A DNA stretch of 64,000 bases from Aureispira sp. CCB-E (lineage in GTDB: Bacteria; Bacteroidota; Bacteroidia; Chitinophagales; Saprospiraceae): the NCBI RefSeq assembly GCF_031326345.1, contig NZ_CP133671.1, forward strand, positions 620,001 to 684,000. The letters run 5' to 3'. Shown piece after piece: positions 9,051 through 18,975 of this stretch. A program made the translations under genes and the position numbers. The notes under the pieces were generated by a model. The model saw only the letters and a program-made list of their open reading frames with translations, was not told the origin of the DNA and ran no database searches. Within the stretch, counting starts at the first letter, position 1. The number at the start of each line of letters is the position of its first letter.

Positions 9051-10153
9051 TGATTAAGTTTTTAGATCTTCAGAAAATTAACGCTCAATATAAAGAGGAA
9101 TTGGTCAATATTTCTAACCAAATTATCAATTCAGGGTGGTATATATTAGGAGAATCCGTCAAAAAATTTGAACAACAATTTGCAGATTATTGTGGGACAA
9201 AGTATTGTATTGGTGTAGCCAATGGATTAGATGCATTAGTATTAATTCTGAGAGCTTATATTGAATTAGGTAGACTAAAGAAGGGGGATGAAGTTTTAGT
9301 GCCAGCCAATACTTATATTGCTACGATACTAGCTATAAGTGAAAATGGTTTGACACCTATATTAGTGGAACCTGATGAAATAACTTTTAATATAGACTTA
9401 AGTCAAATAGAAAAAGTTATTTCGAGCCAAACTAAGGCCATTATACCAGTTCATTTATATGGACAAGCAGTAGATATGACTACATTGGGGCAAATTGCAA
9501 GTAAATATGACCTATTAGTAATAGAGGATGCTGCGCAAGCACACGGAGCTTGTCATGAAGGAAAACGTTGTGGAAATTTAGGAGATGCAGCAGGCTTTTC
9601 TTTTTATCCTGGCAAAAACTTAGGAGCTTTGGGAGATGGAGGTGCAATTACTACTAATGATACAGCGTTAGCTCATATGGTACGGGTATTAAGAAATTAT
9701 GGATCAAAAGAAAAATACCATAACCAAGTTATTGGTTATAACAGCCGGCTTGATGAACTTCAAGCAGGTTTTTTGTCTATCAAACTTTCTTCTCTAGACA
9801 AAGATACTAGTCAAAGGAGAAAAATAGCTAAAAGGTATAGTACAGAAATTAAAAATCCATTAATTTCATTACCTATGTGGAAGGATGATGATAGTCACGT
9901 ATTTCATTTATACGTAATTAAAACACAAAATAGAAATCACCTACAAGAGTATTTAAATAAAAAGGGAATCCAAACGGTAATTCATTATCCTATTCCACCC
10001 CATAAGCAACAAGCATATGCAAAGTGGAATAACTTGAGTTATCCAGTTACGGAAAAGATACATCAAGAGGTGCTGAGTATCCCAATTAGCCCAGTTCTAG
10101 ACAATCAAGATGTTACGAAAATTATTGAAGCGATAAATGCTTACAATGGATAA
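9050..10153 (+). CDS. DegT/DnrJ/EryC1 aminotransferase, FdtB/QdtB-like
   Basis: PLP-dependent aminotransferase predicted to convert dTDP-3-keto-6-deoxyhexose to the 3-amino sugar. The motifs are [26 protein letters not shown] with the PLP-ring aspartate, and the Schiff-base lysine K189 in [14 protein letters not shown]. The length of 367 aa is normal. The FdtA-like isomerase and the GNAT lie just upstream in the same operon, which favours FdtB/QdtB over other DegT members. It is clearly distinct from the aminotransferase at 4974, so the cluster carries two amino-sugar branches. Confidence 0.8.
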   Translation: MIKFLDLQKINAQYKEELVNISNQIINSGWYILGESVKKFEQQFADYCGTKYCIGVANGLDALVLILRAYIELGRLKKGDEVLVPANTYIATILAISENGLTPILVEPDEITFNIDLSQIEKVISSQTKAIIPVHLYGQAVDMTTLGQIASKYDLLVIEDAAQAHGACHEGKRCGNLGDAAGFSFYPGKNLGALGDGGAITTNDTALAHMVRVLRNYGSKEKYHNQVIGYNSRLDELQAGFLSIKLSSLDKDTSQRRKIAKRYSTEIKNPLISLPMWKDDDSHVFHLYVIKTQNRNHLQEYLNKKGIQTVIHYPIPPHKQQAYAKWNNLSYPVTEKIHQEVLSIPISPVLDNQDVTKIIEAINAYNG

Positions 10154-11717
10154 AAACATAGATACGGAACTGCATCAAACTTTAGTAGATTATGCTCACG
10201 ATTTATGCCAAGAAGGTGCATTAACTGATGCTGTGAGCTTAATTTCTAAATTAGCTTATTTAGAAGGAAGAGATTATATAGGGTATTTATCTTCTATTCG
10301 TTTAGAAGTATTGTTATTAAAGATAGCACAAAAAACATTTCCCAATTCTAATTTTAAAAAAAAGGAAAAAAAAGAACGAAAAGTACTCCACATCGGAACA
10401 GAATTTTATAATATAGGAGGACATACAAAGGTAGTTTTAGATTGGATTGAAAATGATATTTATAGCAATTCAGAAATATTGCTAACTAACCAACAACAAC
10501 AAGTCCTACTACCAGAAGGCATTCCTAAACATTATTTAAAAGGAACTTCTGAAATAGATAAGGCAGTAATGTTAAGAGATTTTTTGTATAAAAATTACTT
10601 TGATGTTATTGTACTTCATCAGCATATGGAAGACATTGTTCCTACACTCGCTTTGTGGGATATAAGAAAAAAAACAGGTAGCATAGTTCTGTTTTATAAT
10701 CATGCTAATTTTCGTTTTTCTCTAGGAAATATTATAGCAGATAAACGGATAAACTTTAATTCTGGAGATGTTGTTATTTCAAAGAAATATCGATATCCTG
10801 TAAATGATTATGTATTGAACTTCGTATTAGGGGAAAAGAAATACAAAAAACCTTCTTCAGAGGTACTTATCAAGTATAGGCAAGAAACAGGTTTAGAAGA
10901 ATCAAAGGTGATTTTTTTTGCAATTGGTTCTCCATATAAATATGCTCCTTTTGAAGAACAAAATTTCTTTGCTGAATGGAATCAATTCTTGTCTAAAAAT
11001 CATCATTGTACATTGATTGTCGTAGGATCAACAGAAGATGATTTTCGACGGTTTTGCCCCAATCTAAAAAAAGTAGATAATTTATTACTTAAAGGAAGAG
11101 TTACAAAGCCAATCGTTTACTACCAGATTTCAGATTATATAGTAGACACTTACCCATTACCTGCAGGTTTGGGTACTTTAGATGGGTTATATTATGGATT
11201 ACCTCCAATTTTGTCTTATCAAGAAAATTCTGTATTGCTAGGAAAAGCTGTGAATAAACTCTATCCTGATACAATCGTTAATTACTTATCATATACTAAT
11301 AAACAAGAATACTTTGAATTTATTGAAGAGGAAATTGAAACTAAAGCTTATAAGAAGTGGGCTAGTCCTATAATTGAGAAGCACATAGAAGATAAATTTC
11401 TTTTAAAACCATGGCAAGAACAATTGGAGAAAATCTATGCTGAACCTTGCAAACCTATTGCTCCTTTTGATACAACAAAAGATATTTTAAATAAATCAAT
11501 ACCATCTCAAAAGTGGTATAAATTTACAGCTTCCCCAACTAGAAGCTTTAACCTAATAATATTAGCATTTAAGCATAATATCCCTTTCAGTTTTAAGCTT
11601 TTGGCTATGTATATATGCTTAATTATTAAGAACAAAAGCTTAAAGAGGGCAGGGCTAAGAACATTTGTTAGTTATTTGTTGGGAAGGTATAAAAGAGATA
11701 ATGTAAAAAATGGTTAA
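10137..11717 (+). CDS. Glycosyltransferase (GT-B type, divergent)
   Basis: A 526-aa protein. The first ~80 residues are helical ([24 protein letters not shown]). A GT-B-like pair of Rossmann domains follows, with [21 protein letters not shown] at the start and a C-terminal donor-binding region [15 protein letters not shown] ... [30 protein letters not shown]. The ATG at 10146 is an equally possible start. Either start overlaps the aminotransferase stop. The last ~80 residues are basic and hydrophobic ([25 protein letters not shown]), perhaps membrane-associated. I recognise it as a glycosyltransferase by layout; donor and acceptor are unknown. Confidence 0.55.
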   Translation: MLTMDKNIDTELHQTLVDYAHDLCQEGALTDAVSLISKLAYLEGRDYIGYLSSIRLEVLLLKIAQKTFPNSNFKKKEKKERKVLHIGTEFYNIGGHTKVVLDWIENDIYSNSEILLTNQQQQVLLPEGIPKHYLKGTSEIDKAVMLRDFLYKNYFDVIVLHQHMEDIVPTLALWDIRKKTGSIVLFYNHANFRFSLGNIIADKRINFNSGDVVISKKYRYPVNDYVLNFVLGEKKYKKPSSEVLIKYRQETGLEESKVIFFAIGSPYKYAPFEEQNFFAEWNQFLSKNHHCTLIVVGSTEDDFRRFCPNLKKVDNLLLKGRVTKPIVYYQISDYIVDTYPLPAGLGTLDGLYYGLPPILSYQENSVLLGKAVNKLYPDTIVNYLSYTNKQEYFEFIEEEIETKAYKKWASPIIEKHIEDKFLLKPWQEQLEKIYAEPCKPIAPFDTTKDILNKSIPSQKWYKFTASPTRSFNLIILAFKHNIPFSFKLLAMYICLIIKNKSLKRAGLRTFVSYLLGRYKRDNVKNG

Positions 11718-12669
11718 AGTTTCTGTTATACTTCCTAATTATAATCATGCTCAATACCTACAAAAGCGTATTGATACTATATTGTATCAATCTTTTCAAG
11801 ATTTTGAATTAATTATTATCGATGATAATTCTAGTGATGATAGCAAAAATATTTTAAATAAGTACAAAAATCATGATAAGGTATCTCACTTGATTTATAA
11901 TAAAATCAATAGTGGAAGCCCTTTTGGAAGTTGGAAGAAAGGCTTCGAATTAGCTAGAGGAGAGTATATTTGGATTGCTGAAAATGATGATTGGGCAGAG
12001 CAGAATTTTCTGGAGGTATTAGTGGAGAAACTAGACGAGTATCCCCAAGCAGGTATTGCTTATACTGATTCTAATATTGTTAACGAAAAATCAAAAAAAA
12101 TAGGTACTTGGAAAAAAATAAAGAACAAAAAATTCTCAACTCATAAATGGGAGAAAAATTATGTCAAAAAAGGCATGACAGAGTTATTGGAGAATATGCT
12201 TGTTGTAATGACTATTAATAATATGAGTGCTTGTCTTATTCGTAAGAGTGCTTTGCCCAATATGTCTCAAATAGAAAATTTAAAAGGTGCAGGAGACTGG
12301 CTTTTGTGCACTCTAGTTTTGTTAAATCATGATATTGTTTATTGTGCGAAATCATTAAATTATTACCGAACTCATGACCAAAATATTACCAAATCTAATG
12401 ATAAATCAGGATTACTGTTGATAGAAAATATGAAGTTTTATTCAATAGTTCTACCTCAATTAAAAGAAAAAGAAATTAATTATTCTGCCATAGAGTTCGA
12501 TATTTTGGATCGATATTTATTTAAATATACAAGTACGAAAACGATTACTTCGGCAAAAAAAACAATGATAAGACATTTAATGTTAAAAATATCGATACAC
12601 TTTTATTTTAAATTCATGTGGATGTTATTTAAATATAGAATTAAAAACTTTTTCAAAAAAGCAAAATAA
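11710..12669 (+). CDS. Glycosyltransferase family 2
   Basis: GT-A fold transferase of 319 aa. The N-terminal nucleotide-binding strand VSVILPNYNHAQYLQKRI and the IIIDDNSSDDS loop are classic GT2 features. A metal-binding D-x-D equivalent is seen in WIAENDDWAE at about residue 93-102. The C-terminus ends in a basic, aromatic stretch that may dock to the membrane (FYFKFMWMLFKYRIKNFFKK). It overlaps the upstream gene by 8 bp and directly abuts galE. It would add one sugar of the repeat unit from a nucleotide-sugar donor; specificity is not readable. Confidence 0.85.
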   Translation: MVKVSVILPNYNHAQYLQKRIDTILYQSFQDFELIIIDDNSSDDSKNILNKYKNHDKVSHLIYNKINSGSPFGSWKKGFELARGEYIWIAENDDWAEQNFLEVLVEKLDEYPQAGIAYTDSNIVNEKSKKIGTWKKIKNKKFSTHKWEKNYVKKGMTELLENMLVVMTINNMSACLIRKSALPNMSQIENLKGAGDWLLCTLVLLNHDIVYCAKSLNYYRTHDQNITKSNDKSGLLLIENMKFYSIVLPQLKEKEINYSAIEFDILDRYLFKYTSTKTITSAKKTMIRHLMLKISIHFYFKFMWMLFKYRIKNFFKKAK

Positions 12670-13695
12670 ATGTCAACGATATTAGTAACAGGAGGTTGTG
12701 GGTATATTGGTAGTCACACAATTGTGGATTTAGTTGCCAATGGTTTTGAGGTGGTATCTGTTGATAACAATGTCCGTTCGAATCGAAATGTATTGTTTGC
12801 TATAGAAGAAATCACAGGTATGAAAGTAGAGAATCATGCCATAGATATTTGTGACTTGGAGGCACTTAGAAGTGTTTTTAGACAATACAAAGAGATCAAA
12901 GGAATTATTCATTTTGCAGCCTACAAGAGCGTTCCTGAATCTATTCAAGAGCCCTTAAAATATTATCAGAATAATATAAATGGCTTGCTAAATGTATTAA
13001 CTTGCATAAAAGAGCGTCGGATTCCCAACTTTATTTTTTCTTCCTCCTGTTCTGTTTATGGAAATGCAGAGGCATTGCCAGTTTTTGAACACACAACTAT
13101 TGGTACCGCCGAAAGTCCTTATGCGTATACCAAACAAATGGGAGAACGAATCATTCAAGATTTTGCAGTGGCAGAGCCGTGCACCAATCATATTCTATTG
13201 CGATATTTTAACCCTGGGGGATCTCATCCAAGTGCTAAGATAGGAGAAGTCCCTCAAAAAGGAGCTTATAATGTTATCCCTTTGTTAGTAGAAGCATTAT
13301 TAAAAAAACGTCCGCCTTTTGTTGTCACAGGAAATGACCACAATACACCCGATGGAAGCTGTATTAGAGATTATATCCATGTTATGGATGTCGCTAGTGC
13401 CCATACCAAAGCACTACAGTACCTGTTAAAAGAAAAACAACAACATAACTGCGAGGTATTTAATATTGGAATAGGAAAAGGAGTGTCCGTATTAGAACTA
13501 ATTGCCGTATTTGAGCAGGTGACAGGACAAAGATTAGATTATTCTATAGGAAGTAAACGGGCAGGAGATATTTCTGCTATCTATGCAGATGCAACAAAGG
13601 CAATGGAATTATTAGAATGGAAACCTAAGTACAAGATTGATGAAATTTTGTCTACTACATGGAAATGGTACCATAGTGATTATAAAATATCTTAA
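12670..13695 (+). CDS. galE: UDP-glucose 4-epimerase
   Basis: Extended short-chain dehydrogenase interconverting UDP-Glc/UDP-Gal (or the N-acetyl forms). The NAD-binding motif TGGCGYIGSHT is at residues 7-17. The FSSSCSVYG segment and SPYAYTKQMGE supply the Ser and the Y-x-x-x-K catalytic pair. The C-terminal NIGIGKGVSVLELI and SKRAGDISAIYAD are standard GalE signatures. The 341-aa length is typical. It starts on the base after the GT2 stop. In this operon it probably supplies a galactose-type donor to the neighbouring glycosyltransferases. Confidence 0.92.
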   Translation: MSTILVTGGCGYIGSHTIVDLVANGFEVVSVDNNVRSNRNVLFAIEEITGMKVENHAIDICDLEALRSVFRQYKEIKGIIHFAAYKSVPESIQEPLKYYQNNINGLLNVLTCIKERRIPNFIFSSSCSVYGNAEALPVFEHTTIGTAESPYAYTKQMGERIIQDFAVAEPCTNHILLRYFNPGGSHPSAKIGEVPQKGAYNVIPLLVEALLKKRPPFVVTGNDHNTPDGSCIRDYIHVMDVASAHTKALQYLLKEKQQHNCEVFNIGIGKGVSVLELIAVFEQVTGQRLDYSIGSKRAGDISAIYADATKAMELLEWKPKYKIDEILSTTWKWYHSDYKIS

Positions 13696-13703
13696 ACAAT
13701 TTA

Positions 13704-14903
13704 ATGCATATTATTTTCTACATATCTCGTTTTGGAATAGGAGGCATTCAAACCTTTGTCATTCAATTGGCAAAAGAATTGATTCAACTACCGAATGTCA
13801 AAGTATCCATCTTTTGCCATCATCCAGAGCAAGTAGATACTAGTTCTAACGAACCAATTCCTGCTGAAATTGAAATTTTGACATTATCAAAAAATGCCAA
13901 AACAATTGTTCTAATCAATAAATTGAGAAACTGGATAAAGAAAATAATTCCTTCCTTTGATTTGAAAGAATGGTTGACAACGCGTTATTTTTTGAAGTTG
14001 TTAAAAAATAAACAAGTAGATGTCATTCACAATAATATTCAGCTAGGAGATGAAAATGTTTATTTAGCTCAACAGCGGTTAAATATCCCTTATATTACAA
14101 CTCTACATGGTGCTTATAAGCACATACTGAGACAAGAGGTTTCGGAGACAGAGAAAAAGATATTAAAAAATACTTTAGAAAAATTACTGTCTACGGCATC
14201 GGCTATTGTCTATTTGTCACCAGCGAATATTCTTCCTTTCAAAGAAATTTTTCCCAACCGTTCTTTTGTAGATGAATCGTTATTTTTGAAAATCTATAAC
14301 GGTTTGGCTGAGCAGCAAGTGGTGACTGGTTCTGATTCACTGAATAATAAAATTACCTTTGGAATGGTCGCAAGGGGACATCAAGACAAAGGTTGGATTG
14401 AATTGTTAGAAGTAACAGACGAGCTGCTAAAAGCAGGATACGAGCAAATAGAATTGCGCCTTTTTGCCGATGGTGATTATGTTGATAAACTCATGCAACA
14501 GAAAGATTGGCACCCTAATATAAAGTATATGGGAGCCACGCATTCTCCTATCGCAGAAATTCTTAACTTTGATGTTGGATTGTTGCCTTCATACCATGAA
14601 GAAATGCCATTCACTATTATAGAATACTTGGCTTGTGGAAAACCTTCTATCGCTACGAATGTAGGAGCGATAGAAGAAATGTTGTGCACCGACTCAAAGG
14701 AAGTTGCAGGAATCTTAATTCCATTGAATACAGAAAAAAAGGTTTCAAAAGCACATTTAAAAGCAGCTATGTTAGCATTTGTAAAGGATTCTAATTTAGT
14801 TTTAAAATATGGAAAACAAGCTCAAAAAGCCTTTGAAAAATTTAACATTAAGAATACTACAAAACAGTATTATAACGTCTATCAAAAAGCCTTGAAAAAA
14901 TGA
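13704..14903 (+). CDS. Glycosyltransferase family 4
   Basis: GT-B glycosyltransferase of 399 aa. The N-terminal glycine-rich loop FGIGGIQTFVIQLAKEL is the Glycosyl_transf_4 signature. The C-terminal domain has FGMVARGHQDKGW, then LLPSYHEEMPFTIIEYLACGKPSIATNVGAIEE, containing the E-x7-E donor-binding motif of GT4 enzymes. It begins 8 bp after galE and its stop overlaps rfbF by 4 bp. It is a retaining transferase by family; its sugar is unknown. Confidence 0.88.
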   Translation: MHIIFYISRFGIGGIQTFVIQLAKELIQLPNVKVSIFCHHPEQVDTSSNEPIPAEIEILTLSKNAKTIVLINKLRNWIKKIIPSFDLKEWLTTRYFLKLLKNKQVDVIHNNIQLGDENVYLAQQRLNIPYITTLHGAYKHILRQEVSETEKKILKNTLEKLLSTASAIVYLSPANILPFKEIFPNRSFVDESLFLKIYNGLAEQQVVTGSDSLNNKITFGMVARGHQDKGWIELLEVTDELLKAGYEQIELRLFADGDYVDKLMQQKDWHPNIKYMGATHSPIAEILNFDVGLLPSYHEEMPFTIIEYLACGKPSIATNVGAIEEMLCTDSKEVAGILIPLNTEKKVSKAHLKAAMLAFVKDSNLVLKYGKQAQKAFEKFNIKNTTKQYYNVYQKALKK

Positions 14904-15682
14904 AAACAGTCATCTTTGCTGGAGGGTTAGGCTCTCGAATTTCAGAAGAATCACATATGCGTCCCAAACCGATGATTGAAATCGCAGGTAAGCCTATCTT
15001 GTGGCATATCATGAAAATGTATCAAGCACATGGACACAACGAATTTATAATTTGTTTGGGCTACAAAGGATATATGATAAAAGAGTATTTTATTAATTAT
15101 TTTTATCACAATTCAGATATCACAGTAGACTTAGCAAACAATCAAGTTGAGGTGCATCAAACGAATTCAGAAAACTTCAAAGTAACCTTAGTGGATACAG
15201 GGTTGCATACAATGACTGCTGGTCGATTGCAACGAGTCGAAAAATATATTGGTGAGGATGAAAATTTTATGTTGACTTATGGCGATGGAGTTTCTGATGT
15301 TGACATCAAAGCATTGGTCGATTTTCATCATGCACACGATAAAATAGCCACTGTCACTACCGTACAACCTGCGGGGAAATTTGGCGTATTGAACACAGAT
15401 TCAGAAGGAACAGTAACCGAGTTTGTAGAAAAACCCAAAGGTGGTGGAACTTGGATTAATGGTGGTTTCTTTGTTTTGAATCGAAAGGTGTTTTCTTATC
15501 TAAGAGACAAAGACATGACTCCAATTATGTGGGAGGATGATCCTATGCGTGATTTAGTAGCTGATAATCAGCTGGTTTCTTATAAACACGATGGGTTTTG
15601 GAAATGCATGGATATATTGAGAGACAAACGTGATTTGGAACGTATGTGGGAGAGTGGAAATCCTGCTTGGAAAATATGGTAA
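14900..15682 (+). CDS. rfbF: Glucose-1-phosphate cytidylyltransferase
   Basis: Makes CDP-glucose from CTP and glucose-1-phosphate. The opening TVIFAGGLGSRISEESHMRPKPMIEIAGKP contains the nucleotidyltransferase signature G-G-x-G-(S/T)-R and the K-P motif, and the S-E-E variant is typical of RfbF over RmlA. LTYGDGVSDVDI supplies the metal-binding Asp. WINGGFFVLNRKVF and the terminal DGFWKCMDILRDK are also diagnostic. The length of 260 aa fits. It is followed 11 bp later by rfbG, its pathway partner. Confidence 0.93.
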   Translation: MKTVIFAGGLGSRISEESHMRPKPMIEIAGKPILWHIMKMYQAHGHNEFIICLGYKGYMIKEYFINYFYHNSDITVDLANNQVEVHQTNSENFKVTLVDTGLHTMTAGRLQRVEKYIGEDENFMLTYGDGVSDVDIKALVDFHHAHDKIATVTTVQPAGKFGVLNTDSEGTVTEFVEKPKGGGTWINGGFFVLNRKVFSYLRDKDMTPIMWEDDPMRDLVADNQLVSYKHDGFWKCMDILRDKRDLERMWESGNPAWKIW

Positions 15683-15693
15683 ATTAAGAATCT

Positions 15694-16773
15694 ATGGTAA
15701 CAGGAACAGAGCTTAAGAAATTCTTTGAAGGAAAAAAAGTTTTTCTGACAGGACATACAGGCTTCAAAGGTGCTTGGATGACGGTTTGGCTGAATCGTTT
15801 GGGGGCGGTAGTTAAAGGCTATGCTTTGGAAGCCGAAAACCCTTCGTTGTATGTTGATATAGATGGAGATCATTTGTGTGAATCGGTAATAGCAGATATT
15901 CGAAATGCACAGCAATTATCTAGTGCTGTTCAAGAGTTTCAACCCGATATTATTTATCATATGGCGGCACAACCATTGGTGTTGGATGCCTATAATCGCC
16001 CTGTATATACATTTGAAGTCAATGCCATTGGGACGGCAAATTTGTTAGAAGCAGCAAAGTTGGTGGACAAAAAATGTACGATTATTAATATTACAACCGA
16101 TAAGGTATACGAAAATAGAGAATGGTTTTATCCTTATCGTGAGAACGATCACTTGGGAGGCTATGACCCTTATAGTGCTAGTAAAGCTTGTGCAGAGTTA
16201 GTTAGTGCTTCTTATCGTTCTAGTTTTTTTAATCTTAAAGACTACTCCAAACATCAAACGAGTTTGGCTACAGTACGTGCTGGAAATGTTATTGGTGGGG
16301 GAGATTGGGCAGAGAATAGAATTATTCCTGATATTGTTCGGGCGGTGAGTGATGGCAAGCAAGTGACCTTAAGAAATCCTCATGCCGTGAGACCTTGGCA
16401 ACACGTCTTAGAAGCATTGTATGGCTATTTGCTGTTGGCAATCCGCATGGACGAGGATCCTATTCGATTTTCTGAGCCTTATAATTTTGGTCCTTTGTTC
16501 GATGAAGCGATAACAGTAGAATTTTTAGTTCAGCAAGCAATAGAAGAATGGGGAAAAGGCTCTTACGTGGTAGAACAACAAAAAGGTCAGTTGCATGAGG
16601 CAAAACTGCTGCGCTTGGATTGTTCTAAAGCGGTCAATGAGCTAAAGTGGTATCCGCGATGGAATGCAAAACAGGCTATCCAGAATACAATTAAATGGTA
16701 TAAAGAGGCTTTAGACAAAAAACAAAGTCCTTTAGAAATAACTCGTGCCCAAATTCAGGCTTATTTGTCTTAA
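15694..16773 (+). CDS. rfbG: CDP-glucose 4,6-dehydratase
   Basis: NAD-dependent SDR that turns CDP-glucose into CDP-4-keto-6-deoxyglucose. The motif FLTGHTGFKGAWMTVWL (residues 17-33) is diagnostic of RfbG; most SDR sugar dehydratases have G-x-x-G-F-I-G. The catalytic region has NITTDKVYENREW and PYSASKACAELV, holding the Y-x-x-x-K pair. AGNVIGGGDWAENRIIPD and RPWQHVLEAL are also conserved. The length is 359 aa. It is the last gene of the operon. No RfbH dehydrase, epimerase or reductase follows, so the fate of the product is unknown. Confidence 0.93.
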   Translation: MVTGTELKKFFEGKKVFLTGHTGFKGAWMTVWLNRLGAVVKGYALEAENPSLYVDIDGDHLCESVIADIRNAQQLSSAVQEFQPDIIYHMAAQPLVLDAYNRPVYTFEVNAIGTANLLEAAKLVDKKCTIINITTDKVYENREWFYPYRENDHLGGYDPYSASKACAELVSASYRSSFFNLKDYSKHQTSLATVRAGNVIGGGDWAENRIIPDIVRAVSDGKQVTLRNPHAVRPWQHVLEALYGYLLLAIRMDEDPIRFSEPYNFGPLFDEAITVEFLVQQAIEEWGKGSYVVEQQKGQLHEAKLLRLDCSKAVNELKWYPRWNAKQAIQNTIKWYKEALDKKQSPLEITRAQIQAYLS

Positions 16774-17047
16774 TTTTTGAGTATTTTAGTCGAGTAATGC
16801 AGAATCACATTAAATTATTACAAAAAAAAACTGTTTTCCCTTGAAATTAAGGGGGATAGTAGTATATTAATTTTCTGAATCTCTTAAAAATAAGTTGATC
16901 CAAATTCGTGAGAATGTCTACGGTAAGAATGGTAACACTTACAAACTAAAATACCATTAACTCTAGACAAACTATAAACCATTCTTTCGTTTCACTTATT
17001 TGTAGCAAATTAAGGACTAGTTAAGTGCTTGAAAATACCCGATAAAC

Positions 17048-17995
17048 ATGAGTACCTTAGATTCTCCAACTAGACTCAAGGCAAGAAATATTATAAATAG
17101 TACCTGGTTTAATATGACCATATTAGGACTTATTGTTCTAAATGGTTTACTAATTGGTGTGCAAACGTATAGCCACGTGCCAAGTTACATTCAGGTCGTA
17201 CAGCTTTGCATCTTATTTGTTTTCTTTATAGAAGTAGTCTTGCGTTGGCACGGAAGGAGGAGCACTAGAGAGTACTTTGCCGATCGCTGGAATTGGTTTG
17301 ATGTTTTCATTCTAGTTATTGGTATTATTCCTGAAGTTGCAGGGATTTTGTTTACCGACATGAACGATCAACAAAATTCTGTTTTTGCGACGTTGCGTGT
17401 CCTTAGAATTGTGCAATTGACCCGTTCTATTCGAGCAATAGAAGAGCTCAGAGTCTTAATAGGCGTCTTACTGAAGTCCATCAAATCTTTATCCTATATT
17501 GCGGTGTTATTCTTGCTTATTATGTACATCTATGCTATAATGGGAGTCACACTTTTTAAGAATAAACAATACAGTCAATCCGAACATTTGGAATTGACGA
17601 TTAGCAATCCAGATCCTTATGGTAGTTTAGGAGAGGCATTTTTTACCTTGTTTAGAATTTTAACAGGAGAGGATTGGACAGATTTGAGGTACAATCTATT
17701 GAAAAATGAATATACAGCTAAAGAGGATGGTATGAATACGGTCCCTGCTGCTTCTAATTGGGTTGTAACCATCTATCATGTCTCTTGGATGGTTATTGCA
17801 GCTTATTTGCTCGTTAATTTAGTCGTTGGGGCAATTGTTAATAACTTTCAACTGGTTTTGGATGCACGACGCGAAGAAGAAGAGCGATTTAAAAATAAAA
17901 AAGACAATCAAAATCCAGCTATCAATAATCCTGATGATGGTCGAGATGATGATAAGTTGCCTCCAAGAAGAACAACCAAACGTCCAAAAGTTTAA
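17048..17995 (+). CDS. Single-domain voltage-gated cation channel (Ion_trans family)
   Basis: Six-transmembrane channel subunit, presumably homotetrameric in the inner membrane. S1 begins near FNMTILGLIVLNGLLIG. S4 reads R-V-L-R-I-V-Q-L-T-R-S-I-R, the regular every-third-residue charge pattern of voltage sensors. The pore helix and filter are FFTLFRILTGEDWTD, with T206-G-E208-D-W210. S6 is AAYLLVNLVVGAIVNNF, followed by a charged helix DARREEEERFKNKK and a disordered polar tail. NaChBac-type channels carry T-L-E-S-W at the filter. The T-G-E-D-W here matches what I recall for repeat II of animal Cav channels, suggesting Ca2+ or mixed selectivity. It stands alone, 275 bp after the glycan operon. 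Confidence 0.85.
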   Translation: MSTLDSPTRLKARNIINSTWFNMTILGLIVLNGLLIGVQTYSHVPSYIQVVQLCILFVFFIEVVLRWHGRRSTREYFADRWNWFDVFILVIGIIPEVAGILFTDMNDQQNSVFATLRVLRIVQLTRSIRAIEELRVLIGVLLKSIKSLSYIAVLFLLIMYIYAIMGVTLFKNKQYSQSEHLELTISNPDPYGSLGEAFFTLFRILTGEDWTDLRYNLLKNEYTAKEDGMNTVPAASNWVVTIYHVSWMVIAAYLLVNLVVGAIVNNFQLVLDARREEEERFKNKKDNQNPAINNPDDGRDDDKLPPRRTTKRPKV

Positions 17996-18058
17996 TACAG
18001 AACATCATCTCCTCCCTTACTCTGTTAAGAAATAATAGAGTATAATATAGGTATGATC

Positions 18059-18096
18059 AAAAAAAATCCCATACAAAGCTTGTTGTACAGGATTTA
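18059..18096 (-). terminator. Rho-independent terminator, minus strand
   Basis: Read on the minus strand, AATCCTGTACAA and TTGTATGGGATT form a 12-bp stem with G-U pairs around a 5-nt loop, followed by a run of eight T. It lies 65 bp past the stop of the DUF3467 gene and suits it. Confidence 0.6.
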
Positions 18097-18160
18097 TCAA
18101 CTCTTTTAGTATTGAACAACTCCACAGAAAAGTAATTTTCTAAACAAGAGTCGGCTGTGG

Positions 18161-18481
18161 TTAAGCTTGTCCTTTTGGAGTATTGAAATTCATTGGAAAT
18201 GGATTGGTATTCAGATCTACATCTTTAATAGGTCCGTTGGCAGCTTCATAGCGTTTTAGATTTTCTCTCAAGGCATACATCAAACGCTTGGTTTGTTGAG
18301 GTGTCATGATAACTCTAGATTTGACCTTTGCTTTTGGAACATTAGGAACCAAACGAATGAAATCTAGAACAAATTCAGAATTAGAATGAGAAATGATACT
18401 CAAATTTGCATAAACACCTTCTGCTGTTTCTTCAGATAATTCAATATTAATTTCGTTTTGTTTTGGTTGATGATCGTTCAT
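18161..18481 (-). CDS. DUF3467 family protein
   Basis: Small cytosolic protein of about 106 aa. The segments INIELSEETAEGVYANLSIISHS, EFVLDFIRLVPNVPKAKVKSRVIMTPQQ and KRLMYALRENLKRYE are the full conserved core of the DUF3467 family, which is widespread in Bacteroidota. No function is established. I use MNDHQPK at 18481; an in-frame start two codons upstream (18487) is equally possible. It is monocistronic, with a terminator candidate just downstream. Confidence 0.8.
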   Translation of the reverse strand: MNDHQPKQNEINIELSEETAEGVYANLSIISHSNSEFVLDFIRLVPNVPKAKVKSRVIMTPQQTKRLMYALRENLKRYEAANGPIKDVDLNTNPFPMNFNTPKGQA

Positions 18482-18487
18482 GAACAA

Positions 18488-18975
18488 TTAACTTTTAAAG
18501 AACCTATTCGATTCTTTTATGATGGAATAATTTAGACCTATGCTGAGGATAGTCTTATAGATTTCATAGATATAATCAAATTAATACGATTTTCTCACAA
18601 AGTATTGATTATATAATATAAATAATTTTCATTATTGGGATTCATTACAATAGATACAAGACCAAAATACGGAAAAAAATAGTAGAATTTAAGCTTTGAC
18701 CCAGTCGGTATATTTTCTTTAAGAGTTTAATGAAACAAAATAGGCGAGTTCAAAAGAGAATGAAACGACTTTTAATCCATTTTTTTTATGATAATTTTAT
18801 AGAATGAACTTGCATAATCCTCTGAAAAGCTATATATTAAGTGTGCATTTTTTGTAGACATTGCAAAATGCAATAAAAAAAATATTTTTTCTGTCCCAGA
18901 GGTAACGTTTCGTTATTTTACAACATTAATTACCAAAATAACAAAAACTCCTCACATTTATAAAACAATCTTATT
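18488..18975. other. Intergenic region, divergent promoters expected
   Basis: 488 bp, AT-rich, between the divergently transcribed DUF3467 gene and the first lipoprotein gene. It must carry both promoters. I see no open frame, repeat or strong hairpin that I would name. Confidence 0.5.
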
